Shown here: in pieces, positions 1 through 12,906 of the stretch
Layout of the letters: every line of letters begins with the position of its first letter
Numbering within the stretch: the stretch's first letter is position 1
Assembly: GCA_028023455.1 (NCBI GenBank)
Contig: JAQFVV010012545.1
Location: 806,001-870,000 of the forward strand
Direction of reading: 5' to 3'
Source of the DNA: Epiperipatus broadwayi
Lineage: Eukaryota > Onychophora > Udeonychophora > Euonychophora > Peripatidae
DNA length: 64,000 bases
Notes under the pieces: generated by a model
What the model was told of the DNA's origin: nothing
Database searches by the model: none
Seen by the model: only the letters and a program-made list of their open reading frames with translations
Made by a program: the position numbers and the translations under genes

Positions 1-270
1 TTTTTTTTTTATTCAGTCCAAATTTTGATATGGTATAATATTTTGTGTAATGAGATGTCTTCAAAGCTTAAAACTAAAAATTTTATGAATTCAAGAAAAT
101 GTATAAAGTATCTTTCTCAAGTAATAAAATGAAAATTAGCAATTTAGTACTTTCAGGAAAAAGAATTGCAAAATGTTCTTCAATTGCATCAGAAAGCTTA
201 AAGCTTAAAAAGTTTAACTGAGAATTTAAAATAAATAACAACTAGTAAGGGTAACTATATATATATATCA
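1..270. other. AT-rich unannotated edge
   Basis: No coding potential, repeat boundary or RNA signal is recognisable. It opens with a T run and contains a short (TA)n at 258-268, directly before the duplicated repeat that starts near 271. Confidence 0.5.
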
Positions 271-1040
271 TTAAAAGCCAATCAATACTTAGACAATATC
301 AATAACAATCAACAATTTAAAAGGGATTTCAACTCAGACTTTCAAGCTCCCTACATTCATTCACTTCGTCTAATATAGGCTAAGTATATATATTATACTT
401 GTATTTCAATCAATAATTTCAAACTGTTGTCAAGGCAACCTCCTTTTAAGAACATAGGTGAAATCCCACCTTTATTACTGATCCATTATATTTATATAGG
501 TACTAAAGATTGCAACTTGACCATAGAGATTGAAATTATTGATACAAAGATGTTTAAATAAATCTTTTTAAACAGGTAAATATAATCTGTTCTGAATACA
601 AACTAATAAATAGTCAATTATAACATTACAAATTGCAATTATAATTTTCAAATTGCACCCAAAGTATTACTTAAGTAATAAGTATAATAATGCTCAAGAC
701 TAAGTTGGTTTTTAAGTAATCATTAAAAGTCAGTCAACACTTAGACAATTCCAATATCAATAACAATCAACACTTTCAAACTGTTGTCATGTCAACCTCC
801 TTTTTACAATAAATATGGAATCGGTGGAATCCCACATTTATTAATGGTCTAATTAAATATATACATTAAAGGTTGCAAGTTGACCACAGAGATTGAAATT
901 ATTGATACAAAGAAGTTTAAATAAATCTCTTTAAACAGGTAAATATAACCTATTCTGAATGCAGACTAATAGTGAATTGTAACATTACAAACTGCAATTA
1001 TAATTTTCAAATTGCACCCAAAGTATTTCTTAAATTATAA
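271..1040. repeat. Diverged tandem duplication, two units
   Basis: Unit 1 (about 271-700) and unit 2 (about 724-1040) share long blocks in the same order: TTAAAAG.CA.TCAA, ACTGTTGTCA.G.CAACC, GAGATTGAAATTATTGATAC, TTTAAACAGGTAAATATAA, and ATTTTCAAATTGCACCCAAA. Unit 1 is longer because a SINE-like piece (317-406) sits inside it; unit 2 and a third copy near 41.75 kb have the uninterrupted arrangement. No protein is encoded. It is a dispersed repeat of unknown class. Confidence 0.85.
317..406 (-). mobile_element. SINE-like insertion with tRNA-like end (copy 1)
   Basis: Read on the minus strand the insert ends in a tRNA promoter B-box-like block, GAGTTGAAATCCC (complement of 323-335), after GTAGGGAGCTTGAAAGTC. 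Near-identical blocks occur at 10.7, 28.1 and 50.2 kb. The insert interrupts unit 1 of the tandem duplication and is flanked by CAATCAACAAT (306-316) and CAATCAATAAT (407-417), an 11-bp target duplication with one mismatch. Only the tRNA-like part is retained. That it is a Pol III SINE is inference from the B-box resemblance. Confidence 0.6.
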
Positions 1041-1364
1041 GCCATTTAGCTTTGAGCATTATATATATATTCCAAAGTTGATATAGATTTTTTAAAATAT
1101 CAAAACAATCAGAGGTCATATCTAAAAAGTAAAAAAGAATTAATCAAGGAAAAGGATGTTGTCCAGGGGGTATTTAATTATGATACAGTTTAACATTTTG
1201 CTATTCATTTTGTTTTTGTTTATTTTTTAAAAAAGATAAGATACAATAAAATTTCATTACTTTTATTTTTTGAATGAATATAAATGAATGAACACATATT
1301 AAATAAAGATAAATTAAATCAATAATCAACAAACACAGTCTTCTATATTAAAAATAGTCCATTA
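1041..1364. other. AT-rich spacer
   Basis: I see no gene here, only A/T runs and a short (AT)n at about 1061-1071. Confidence 0.5.
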
Positions 1365-1540
1365 ATTTCAATATATAAATAAAACACATGCTCTTTTTTT
1401 TTTATAAATCTTTATTTATTTTATGAACTATTCTTCTTTATAAATCTTGACTTATTATATGAACTATTAATAGTTCATATAATAAATCAAGATTTATAAA
1501 GAAGAAGAGTATATGTTTTATTTGTATATTAAATAAAGAT
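1365..1540. repeat. Inverted repeat with duplicated inner segment
   Basis: The core arms 1433-1468 and 1469-1504 meet with no loop at GAACTATT/AATAGTTC and differ at one position (CTTGACTTATT against CTTGATTTATT). Outer arms around 1377-1394 and 1505-1525 also pair. The left side carries an extra direct copy of the inner sequence (about 1402-1432), so the structure looks like a palindrome with a later one-sided duplication. Confidence 0.85.
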
Positions 1541-3200
1541 GTAAATGTACTCTCTCAATATTATTATTAATAACTTTTTAATATTTGTTTGTACTATAAT
1601 CTTAATTTATATATGCATATTACATATATAAAAATGTGCCTTTCATATATATATGTGTGTGTGTGTACATATTCAAAAGTATTTATACGCTTGCAGTTTA
1701 ATAAATAATAGATATTTTGTTAAAATCAACACTTATTAACAAAACAGTATTAGGATTTCCAATACAGAAGAGTTTTTCTAAAACCAGTATTTCTGTACTG
1801 ATATTAATACGGAATCTGGAAATACGGTATTTTTGGTATTCAAAAGACGTCTTATTTTATTCAATTTAATAAAGTTTAAAGTCATAAACAAAATAATAAA
1901 AACATAAGTAAAAATCAAAATGATGATTTCAAAAAATAGGTTGCTACAATTCAATGTATTTTGAATTTTGATGGATAATAAAAGTACTGTAGGATCCTGT
2001 GTTGCAAATAAGTAATATATATATATTACACTACTGCATTGTCATTCATGCAGTTATAAAAAGAAGAAAGTAAAGCTGAAAGTATATAATCACACTACAC
2101 ACCACACTACACTTTAATATTCTAGTAAAATACATACATGTGAATAGAACAAATTAAAATCATAGTACACAGAGTGTAGTGTATTCCACAGTGACTCTAA
2201 ATAGAAAATTTTCTACTTTTCACAATGTTGTATGCTCTTTGACATTTGTTTGTTTGTAATGTTGTATGTATATTGGAATTCAGTTCGTTGTAGAGAAAAA
2301 AGTTATGAGAAGGGGCGAAATGGCTTTAGAGATTTTTTTTGATTAGAAATTTTATTAAAAAAATTATTTAATTGCTTAAAATAAATTGATTGAATGAAAA
2401 AAAGAAAGTTAATGGAATTTATAAAATATTATTTACCTATGCAAAATCGATAAGATTCAATTGAAAAAATGCTGATTTAAAGCATTGATATACTTTCTAT
2501 TTAGCTAGGAATAAAATAATTTAAAATCATTTGTGTATTTATTAAATAATTGTCATTTGAAATAAGTGCTAGTTAAAGTTTATCTATTAATTAAGCTAAA
2601 AAATATTTAGATATTATAATTGGTAATTCATGAAAAATAATTTGATGGTTTATTTTTTAAGGAATCAGAAATTATGATAACATTTAAAAGAATCTAATGT
2701 GGAGGGAGAGTGTGTCTTTAGTCTAATAAATAGCTTAAATGAACATTAAACTTGATTATCTGTTTAAATATAGTTTGATTATATTTAAAAATACATTTAT
2801 TTCATAAGTGATTTAGAATATCATTATAATTTTTTATTGCAAACATTAAACGAAATTGTAATTTAGGTAAACAATAGAGTATTTACTTATTAGTCCTGAA
2901 ATGTAGGAGAGATGATACACTTTTTTACATTCATGATAAATGTCTACCTTGCAATCCTGTCAAATAAACCTTATGATCTCATTCGATCTCTTCCAATAAT
3001 GTGATAAATTTACATTTTCATTTATTGTCAGTGCTTTTTACTTCAGTGCTGAATTATTTTTTTCCAATTTTCTGGTTAATATTATAATTTTGTTTTTAAC
3101 AGTACAAAATGATAAATAAAAATTTGGAGTTTACCAATTGCTGAGATCAATGCAGTTGAATACATCCACACTTTGGATAAGTAATGGCATTGTAACATTC
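1541..3200. other. Unannotated AT-rich stretch
   Basis: No gene seen. Minor features are a (TG)n at about 1657-1667, a CACTACAC-rich patch at about 2091-2113, and GTGTAGTGT at 2174-2182, which is its complement. These are too short to classify. Confidence 0.5.
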
Positions 3201-3214
3201 GAGCATGTAATAAT

Positions 3215-3655
3215 AAAATAGGCCTTTGTAATGAAGCATGGTTGGAGGGTTCCAGAATTCCATTTTTGATAGCAATTCATTTTATTTTATAACTGGATTC
3301 ACAAATTAGCATCTATAGAATGGTGGAAAACAGAACTTGGTTTAGCAGAGAAAAAAATTAAAATTCGAAACTCTAACAAAATCATTGAAATTGATAAGAC
3401 TCTTTTGCACAAAAAGAAAAAAAAAACTGGAAGAATTCTTCTGGAGCAGTGGATGTTTGTTGGCTTGTGCAGGGAGATGGACGAATGTTTTATTATGAGA
3501 ATTCATGGTAGAACAGTGGCATCTCTGATGGAAGTCTTTAACAAAATGTGGAAGAGGAATCAACTGTTTATTCAGTCAGTTGGAAAGCCTATAAACTGCT
3601 GAATTATAAGCTGCCAGTTACTGACCATTTTCATGTGAATCATACTGGATGACGT
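3215..3655 (+). pseudogene. Merlin-type (ISXO2-like DDE) transposase relic
   Basis: The plus strand carries, in three frames, the landmarks of the ISXO2-like DDE domain found in Merlin (IS1595/IS1016-related) transposases. A segment AWLEGSRIPFLIAIHFI (about 3234-3284) shifts frame into NWIHKLASIEWWKTELGLAE. That continues to IEIDKTLLHKK, with the probable first catalytic Asp, and to QWMFVGLCREMDECFIM and RTVASLMEVF. Near 3570 a second frameshift leads to SWKAYKLLN and then DHFHVNHTG, the conserved WKAY and HxxVNH blocks. The second catalytic Asp, normally just before WKAY, is not seen. An open stretch of about 65 codons (3405-3602) is the longest uninterrupted piece. I could not define terminal repeats. 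Assignment rests on motif order recalled for the family, so it is probable rather than certain. Confidence 0.7.
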
Positions 3656-5152
3656 CAAAAAAAGTAGTCCACCACATTGAAGAAATAATAAAAGTATAGT
3701 AATTTAAATTTTTGGTTGTGAAAAAAAAATATGTTTACTACTTATTGACATTTCTTGTGAAGATCCCGTGCAGGCATTATATAGCACAATCACATGTTAA
3801 GTAAGTCTCCATTTTGGGAAAAATCAAAAATTTTACTTTTAGTCTCCATTTTAAAACAAAATATAAACCACTTAAAATAATAAAGATAATAGACAAATTG
3901 ATTGTTTCATCATGACAATTCCTGTTATATATTACACAATAAGTACTGTATGTGTATATTTTAAGCATTTTGTAATTTGGGAATTGCATAAAATTTTCAG
4001 ATTTATTTTTGTGTGAAATTTTTTTTTTTTTAGTATTGTTAGATTTAGTCTAGTGCAATTACTGTCATATATCAGAACTGCTATGCATTTTCACATATGT
4101 ATTCAGACTACCAATAATTTTTTAAATGTTGCAAAAATATTATGTACACATGGTCCATTTGGACAAATTTATCATTTTAAGTTTGTACAAGATCCAAATG
4201 TATACATTATTTGGTCAGATCACAAGATTAGAAAGTTACCAGCAGATTGATACAAATGTGAAAAGGCATAGTAGGTCTAATACATAAGTACTAACAATAA
4301 ATATTATAATATTTAGAAAAAATTACATGAATATTGTGAATAGATAGATGGTGATAATCTAAAATGAAGATTGTGTTGGCTTTACCACTCAGATATTAAA
4401 TATCTAATATCATTGAATAAATGCAAATTACTGAATATATGCCATTTAATTTAAAAGCACCATTTTGCCAAATCACTGACAAGCAAATAGCCATTATTGC
4501 AAGATGTTATTGTATTTTTAACCTTTTTTAATAGAAAAAGGGGATCATTAACAATGTTAAGTTAAGAAATACTAGAATAGAACAATTTTTCACTGAATAT
4601 CAAGAGATACTAAACAGATTCAGAAAAAAAACCTTATTTGAGATACCAAAATATCTGCTTTCTGGATTATTATGAAAAAGAAAGACTTGTAGCTGTATTA
4701 AATCTTTGTTAAAAAGTATTATAAAGTTTTGTGGGTTTATGATGTGCTGTCACTGACTAATAATATTATTTTTTTTAATTTGTGCCCATGTTCAAATTCT
4801 ATCTCATTTCTTTTTATAGAAGTTACTTTTTCTATGTATATAATTTCTAATGCTTCAGAGAGTGCAAAAGAATGATCTTTGTTAGCAAAGAATATTTTAA
4901 AGAATGTTTTTTTTACTTGAAGAAACTCATTGTATTATGAAAATTTTGTATTTTTATTTAATAGAGAATAATAATTAATATATAGGAAGAAAAAAATTAT
5001 TTGAAATGTAATCTTGTAATAAAATGTATAAATTATGTGATGGTAGAGATCTCTATTGTACATTATTTGTTTTTATCTCAAATTCTGGGATATGTCTTAT
5101 ATAAATAGTGCAGATTATAGAAAAAAGAAAGTGAAAATGTATATATATTGGG
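3656..5152. other. Unannotated AT-rich stretch
   Basis: Only spurious short reading frames and A/T runs are visible. ATATTAAATATCTAATAT at 4392-4409 is a small palindrome-like AT tract. No feature is supported. Confidence 0.5.
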
Positions 5153-6435
5153 TACTTATGTAGTATGTCTTCCAGAAGCTTGCTATCTTTTTATTTTAAA
5201 TAATCCATTTTCAGGAGCTTCCAATACCTCATATAAACAAAAGGACTGACTCTAAGCTATCATATTCAATATTTTCTTGTTTTTTATTTATTAAAATGAT
5301 AAAGAACACTAAAGTTAAAAGGGGTGTAATTAAAAAAAATTTAATGTAAATGCAGTAAAGAAAATAAAACATGATTAATCAAACTATAATAAATATGGTT
5401 ATTTATGTAGATGGACAGACATCAATTTTCAGGTAGGCATTATCTCATAATTTTGAAAATATTCCACTGCATCCTGTTTTGTCAATGGAAGTTTCCAAAT
5501 TTTAATCATATTTAGAAAAATGATAAAGCATAAAAGAAATGTTAAAAAAGTAATCATAATTTCAGTTAACGAATGTTAAAAATATCATGATAATTTTAGC
5601 CACATATTAACTCTTTGCCATGTGTTAAGGCTTCACCACATGCTAATGTTTGAACTTTATGTTATGAATGGAATTTATTTAAAAACATATTCGGTTTTTT
5701 TTTAATTAATATTCAATTTAAAATACATTTGTTAATATTTTTTTAAAGTTAATAAGCTACACATGTTCGAAAAAATAATTTTGAGAAAAAAATGTAAACA
5801 AATACTTCGACTATGTTCAAGAAAATAATTTCACGGGAGAAAAAATGTAAATAAATATTTCGACACTGAAAATGAATTATTTAAAGTACAACGCCTATGT
5901 ATTTTAAATTGAATGCAATTTTAAAAAATTTGGATACATTTTTTAATGAATTTCATTCACAGCATAACATTCAAACATTAAGACATGATGAACTCTTAAC
6001 ATGTGCCAAACAGTTAATATGTGGCTAAAATTATCATGATTTTTTTAATATTCCTTTTTTGCTTTATCATTTTTGGAAGTATGATTAAAATTTGGAATCT
6101 TCCATCAACACAACAAGGTATAGTGGAATATTTTCAAAATTATGGGATAGTGCCTGCAAGAAAAGTGATGTCTGTCTGCCGACTTGAATAACCACATTTA
6201 TTATATTTTGTTTAATCACGGTTTATTTTTATTTTCTTTACTGCATTTACATTTTTAAAAAAATTTAATTACAATCTTTTGGTCTTTTGTGTTTCTTTAT
6301 CATTTTAAATAAATAAAATAAAAAGTAAATATTAAATATGATAAGTTAGAATCAGTTACATTGTTTTTAGCATGTGTTGGAAGCCCCTGAAAATGGATTA
6401 TTTAAAATAAAAATGGATGGCATACTATGTAAGTA
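5153..6435. repeat. Giant inverted repeat (foldback), arms about 0.6 kb
   Basis: The left arm (5153-about 5755) and right arm (about 5880-6435) are diverged reverse complements over their whole length. Paired landmarks, left then right: TACTTATGTAGTATG (5153) with CATACTATGTAAGTA (6421); TAATCCATTTTCAGGAGCTT with AAGCCCCTGAAAATGGATTA; AATGCAGTAAAGAAAATAAA with TTTATTTTCTTTACTGCATT; ATAATTTTGAAAATATTCCA with TGGAATATTTTCAAAATTAT; TTTTAGCCACATATTAACT with AGTTAATATGTGGCTAAAA. The spacer holds a 50-bp direct repeat. There is no open frame, so this is a non-autonomous foldback element or an inverted duplication. Confidence 0.9.
5762..5864. repeat. 50-bp tandem pair in foldback spacer
   Basis: Two adjacent copies (5762-5811 and 5812-5864) each run from ATGTTC.A through AAAATAATTT and AAAATGTAAA to a final TTCGAC. 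They sit at the centre of the 5.15-6.44 kb palindrome. Confidence 0.8.
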
Positions 6436-8208
6436 TTATGTATTGAAAACCAGGCAGTTTTAATCTTTTGAAAATATATATTTTCTGGGAGTGGAAATAA
6501 ACAACTTTTAATAATATTGAATTATTTTAACTAGATCTTAAACAAATATCTTGTGACAAAATTGCTTCACATTGAAATTAAAGATTTCAATTTTCAACTA
6601 TATTTCTAATTTGAATGAAACTTATACTCTTGACTACTTTGGTGCTGAAACATCATTAGTCTTTCTGAACAATTTACCATATGGTACACTAATAAATAAA
6701 AGCAATATTTAAATATTTGAGATTTCTATTATATCTTACATGGTATTTATGTTAATTCTTTTCATCATAGAATTTTGAAATAAAACATCCCAATTTTTTT
6801 TTTATTAATCTACTTATATAGTGCTGACGTCTCCTTCACACTTTAAATTCAATTCTACTTAGGATTGAATAATCAGTGGTCTCTACTTGAGTACAGAAAA
6901 AATACTATGTGATATATAAATATTTTTCATGACATTTTTATCTGTTTATTATTATGGTGATTGAGACCTGCCATATTGTTACTTACTCATTCTTAAACAA
7001 GAGCTTTCTAATGGCATCTATAATAAGCTTTAGTAATGAATGAATGACTGCCAGATAGTACTGCATTTAAACTCCATCCCCAGATCAATCTCTTTGTTAA
7101 TGTTACCAAGATTAAAGATTGTTATGATTACTCAAGCTTGCTATAAATAGTGTTAGAGTAGAATACTGTTCTTGTTTATAACATGTGAGGTAGTTTTCGT
7201 GCATTTACAGAGGTTATTAGCTAATGAATTGAATATTTTGATATGTTCCAAATATGATGTATTTAAGCTGGTCATTTGTTTTTCAAGTCCGTGTATTATT
7301 AGATATAACAAATTTCATTTCTATTTTAATCCCCCCCCCCCCTTAATTGCTTTTCAAATGCATCTTCTCTGTCCATAAAAATAATCATGGTCACTTGAGG
7401 GTTGAGATAAAATTGAAATAAAACTAGTTAAATTTTATTTCTGCTCTTCATATTCTAATTTATAATCAAATATTTTTCATTTTATTTGAAATAGTTACAA
7501 GTTTTGAATTTTATGTTCTTTATTTTCAACTTTTTAATGCTTTTTTTTTCCTTATTATTTTATTTAAGAATTAATGTCTTTTTATCTTCAAAATTTTTTA
7601 AAGCCACATAAAAGTCTGTATTTGATAGCATTTCGTTAATTATTCTAAAGTGATTTATTATTCTGCCCTTTCTCGCACTTCCCAAGTTTTATTAAAGATG
7701 ATTTAAATGTTATTATCTTGTACTGCTGATAGTCAATGCAAAATTTTCTTTTAACAGCTTTTGTAAAATCAAATTATAATTGCTTATGAAAATAAAAATA
7801 AAGTGAATGAATATATTAATGATCTTGTATGTATATATTTATACTGGGAGGAATCTTCCATAGAACAACTTTTTCTGCTTTTAAGCAGATATGATTGTAA
7901 TATGTTTTTGTTTTGTTTTCAAAGAAAAAGAAAAATCACAACTTTACTTTTTATTAATTTAGATATTATTTACCTCTCCCTTTTTTGTTAAATTAATGCT
8001 TTTGAGATTACTTTGAACATCAAAATATGAATATTTTTTATTACTTATTGCTAATTTTGACATGAGATCTTTTTGCTTTTAGGGCAACCACTTTTATAAT
8101 TTGAGTATATAATATTTATTTTATAAAGCGCAGACGGTAACTTAACCTGTGTATCACATTTTTGCAATATAGTCGTGTTATTCTTATATATATATAATTA
8201 TTTGTTCT
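6436..8208. other. Unannotated AT-rich stretch with a C run
   Basis: No gene or repeat boundary is recognised. There is a 12-bp C homopolymer at 7331-7342, unusual in this AT-rich background, and several T runs. Confidence 0.5.
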
Positions 8209-8505
8209 CAATGTATGGGTAAGAGAACAAACAGGTGTTACTGACCTCATTGAAAAAATTAAAAAATTGAAATGGAGTTGGGCTGGACATACTGCTAGAA
8301 AAGATGATAGTAGATGGACAATTGAAATCTTAAACTGGATTCCAAGAGATATTAAAAGACCCAGAAAAAGACCAAATGTAAGATGGATGGATGAAATAAG
8401 GAAGTGTGCAGGAGTGATGTAGAGAAGAGAAGCTAAAGATCGGACAAGATGGATTAAACTTGGAGAGACTTTCATCCTACAGTGGATTGATAATGGTTGA
8501 TGATG
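8209..8505 (+). mobile_element. RTE-like LINE copy C (3' end only)
   Basis: This 5'-truncated copy of the same LINE family as 45690-47893 covers only the ORF2 C-terminus. Its frame reads GVTDLIEKIKKLKWSWAGH, then RWTIEILNWIPRD and RWMDEIRKCAG. A stop (TAG) replaces the Trp codon at about 8420, and the terminal codons run into a short TGATGATGATGATGAT tract. The WAGH...RW block is typical of RTE/BovB-type C-termini. ATTTGTT lies on both sides (about 8199 and 8511), a possible short target duplication. It is too short for activity and is a dead 3' fragment produced by incomplete reverse transcription. Confidence 0.9.
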
Positions 8506-9134
8506 ATGATGATTTGTTTTTATAGTTTATTAGGAGGTAAAATGACTTGATAACATTAAAAAGATAAAGAAGACTCGATATTTTCATTATAATAATCACA
8601 TCATTTGTTGCCCACAAGCGCCAGAAATGACAGAATCAATTGTGATCCATTATTCTTTAGTTCACGAATCTGCTTGCACTAAATCATATGGACAATATTT
8701 TCATTCAAACAGAAGTATTGAATTTTTTTCTCACATACAAATTCTCATTTTCAGCATTTCATTGAAAAGTGATCTAGCAGTCTTTTGAGTCTGCTCTGCG
8801 CAATAATTTTTAATAATTGAAGTAGATGTATGCACACGTATTATTACTTTCTATACTATACATCTCTATACTTTAAAGAGCTCTTTACAACTTATTATAT
8901 ATCTTCAAATATTAAGATATTGAATGTAATAGATAAATAATCAAATGGTTTCATTGCTTGGGGGTTCATAAGAAATTTGAGTGCTGGAATCAATCCAAAA
9001 ATTTTACACTTCAGACCCACTAGCACTGCATTAAACCACTCGAAATAAGATGTTAATTGTGTTAAGAGAATAGTGAGCAATAGAAAACTACAAACAATTG
9101 TCAGTGTATTATTTCCTGGTGGTATTAATCTTCC
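8506..9134. other. Unannotated stretch
   Basis: No gene is supported. Slightly less AT-biased patches occur at 8605-8640 and 8945-9045, without recognisable homology. Confidence 0.45.
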
Positions 9135-9359
9135 ATCTTTCTCTGAAAATAAAACCGGGTCTTATATTAATTTTTGCTCCCAAAGACACCTTAGAGCTTA
9201 TTTTCAGGGGTTGTTTATTTTTTCATGTACAAAAATCTTTTCTTTTACAAAAATATACCTTTATTCAAAATCTCAAATCAACCTCTCAAACATATTTTTT
9301 CAGCAATACCTTCTGTTAACATTTGAATATTCAGTTAGCAATATGTATTAGGATATTTA

Positions 9360-9402
9360 CATTTATTTAAGTACAAAAACATTTATTTAAGTACAAAAAC
9401 AT
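9360..9402 (+). repeat. 20-bp tandem pair
   Basis: CATTTATTTAAGTACAAAAA occurs twice in direct succession, an exact small duplication. Confidence 0.9.
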
Positions 9403-10129
9403 GTATGGGATCAAAATATTATTCCATTTAAATCTATCATTAAATCAAGTGTTAATTGAAGACTTATGAGATAGGAGTGGTAATAAAAAAAGTTTACCTG
9501 TAAGAATGAATATTTATACAAAAGTGATGAAAAAAATGCAAGCACAAACATTCAGAAAATATTTTTGTATTTTACACTACATTAAGTATGACTGTTACAA
9601 CATATGGTGTATTGAATTCCGAAGATTTATATAAGGCACAATCACATCCATTATTCTTGGATATTCTTTTTTAAAACTTTTCTTTAGGAGAAAGACTGAT
9701 TTAACCTAAATGTAAACTTTAATTATTATAATCACTTTCGTTATTAAAATTATTTTAGGAGGGGAAAAAAACTTTTAAGAAACTCAGCTCATGTATCTTT
9801 TATCTGAATATTTGAAAGTTATCATGATTAAACTCTAAAACTAAATCAAGTATTTTAATTCTAAGCATTAAATATAAATAAAATAAATACTTAAAATTAC
9901 ATAAATGAAATTATTAATTGCTTAGTATACTGACTTGGGAGAGGTAAAATTTTTAGTTTGATTAAGTTATTTATGAAGTCAGGAAATTGATTATCATTCG
10001 ACTGAAAGGAAATTGTTTCTCTATATACATAGAATTATGTTTGTTAAAAAGTTCAATGGGAAAATACATAAATACCATTATATATTATTACTAAATTCAC
10101 CACTTCCTTTATTTTGCTGTAATATATAA

Positions 10130-10640
10130 ATACAATTTATCCATTCTACTTTGAACACTTTTTAGCAAAAAAACCTTTTATTCTACATATAAGTATATAA
10201 GGACTGTTCTGCAGTCTTCTTCAGAGCTATGATATAATGAACAAAATAAAATATGTAACTATATAAATAATACCATAAAAATGTAAATAAAATTAATAAG
10301 ATAATAAAAAAACTAATCATAATAAAACTAATAATTTATATTTATACTGTATATTTTATTTTATATTAACTGGATTATTTTATTTGGGTTTAATTATATT
10401 TATATCAGTTTTATTGTGTTTTGTTATATTTTATATTGTTCTTTAGTTTTTTTATTAGTTTATTAATTTTATTATTTCCTTTTTTTATGGTATTATTTAT
10501 ATAGTTATGTATTTTATTTTGTTTGTTATATCATAGCTCTAAAGAAGACTGCAGGACAGTCAAAATGTAAAATTGTGTATTCATATATGTACAATAATAG
10601 GTTTTTTGCTAAAAAGTGTTCAAAATACAGTGGATAAATT
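10130..10640. repeat. Foldback with hammerhead-like motif in each arm
   Basis: Left arm from about 10135 and right arm ending about 10635 are diverged reverse complements: TTTATCCATTCTACTTTGAA pairs with TTCAAAATACAGTGGATAAA, AACACTTTTTAGCAAAAAA with GGTTTTTTGCTAAAAAGTGT, and GCAGTCTTCTTCAGAGCTAT with ATAGCTCTAAAGAAGACTGC. Each arm carries a motif of the form CTGAAGA, a GACTG/CAGTC hairpin, then (G/A)AAA: 10200-10225 on minus, 10537-10567 on plus. That resembles the hammerhead CUGANGA...GAAA core. Both copies are decayed. Hammerheads are known at the ends of Penelope-like elements and retrozymes; assignment to either is inference. Confidence 0.65.
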
Positions 10641-10696
10641 ACCATTATATCATATTAAAATACAATTATATGTATATACTTAACTGTACACACTTG

Positions 10697-10738
10697 ATTG
10701 TAGGGAGCTTGAAAGTTTGAGTTCAAATCCTCTTTAAT
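10697..10738 (+). mobile_element. SINE-like tRNA-related fragment (copy 2)
   Basis: GTAGGGAGCTTGAAAGTTTG is followed by GAGTTCAAATCC (10719-10730), a B-box-like block, then TCTTTAATTA. It matches the minus-strand copies at 0.32 kb and 50.2 kb. Confidence 0.6.
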
Positions 10739-11452
10739 TAAAAACTATTATAGTTTATACTATCATTTATTTAGAACATTAATGTCAGTAATATTATTTA
10801 CTTATACTTTCATTAATTTATAATTCAATAAATATATCATGTGCCTCAACAATGAAAAGAAATCTATACCTGGCTGACAAACTTAACTAGAGCTTATATT
10901 TGGGGTAGGGCTTATTTTCTGATTAGGTCTTATTTTCAGGAAAACATGGTATTACTTAGTCTGTTTTTGAGCAGACAACTTACACATTTGTATAATGTAC
11001 TATTATTTAAAAGATGTTCATATCAAAGTGAATAAATAAAGATAATACCAATTGAGTAAAATTCACTTTTTTGTGCATACTTTATGTTTACATCATAAGA
11101 TCCAGATCATTTTTTAAAGATCTTTATAGGTTTTTAATATGTTCTTGAAATGGTGAGCAATTTGATTATTTTTTAAAGTTTTAATAATGTAAACTACTTC
11201 ATTATTATTAATATAAGTCTTCACTTTAGACTCACTAATGTTTACTATGTTTATGATGTAACTCTAATTCCTTTCAGTGATGATCCACTGGTTTTTGCTG
11301 TTATCTAATTGCCTCAATTTGGCTTCAAATTTACAATAGTATCACACAATAATAGAAAAGTGAAGAAGAGATCCTCCCTCCAGATATTTAAAAAAATTGC
11401 TGTTGAGTGATCTAAGTTCGTTTTATAAATGAATTTTTATAGTGTCAAAATC

Positions 11453-12770
<1,318 letters not shown>

Positions 12771-12906
12771 ATAAGCCTGACTAATCAATATATACCAATT
12801 GCTAGTATTATAATATCCATAACCCCAGACTTGGGGCTTTTTATTATAAACCTGGTTAATCAATATATACTAGTTGCTAATATTATAATATCCATAACTC
12901 CAGACT
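12771..12906 (+). repeat. 75-bp tandem pair
   Basis: Copies at 12771-12831 and 12845-12906 share ATAA.CCTG.(C/T)TAATCAATATATAC, then TTGCTA.TATTATAATATCCATAAC and CCAGACT, with a few substitutions. Confidence 0.9.

Larger units (their letters stand above)
9135..10965 (+). mobile_element. Possible MITE-like element split by nested insertions
   Basis: At 9143-9215 the sequence reads GAAAATAAAACCGGGTCTTA, then TTTTTGCTCCCAAAGACACC and TAGAGCTTATTTTCAGGGG. At 10891-10956 it reads AGAGCTTATATTTGGGGTAG, then GGTCTTATTTTCAGGAAAAC. From memory these resemble the two ends, in consistent orientation, of a short element found in many animal genomes whose ends repeat a GAAAATAAG/CTTATTTTC motif. Between them lie a foldback (10130-10640) and a SINE-like piece (10697-10738). 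The middle is non-coding. The family name and the pairing of the ends are inference. Confidence 0.4.

Noticed and set aside
271-1040. CRISPR-like or LTR direct repeats
   Set aside because: Only two long diverged units with no regular spacers, no TG...CA termini and no internal retroviral-type genes.
7331-7342. G-quadruplex or origin element at the C run
   Set aside because: A single homopolymer without repeated G tracts; homopolymers are common here and their length may be a sequencing uncertainty.
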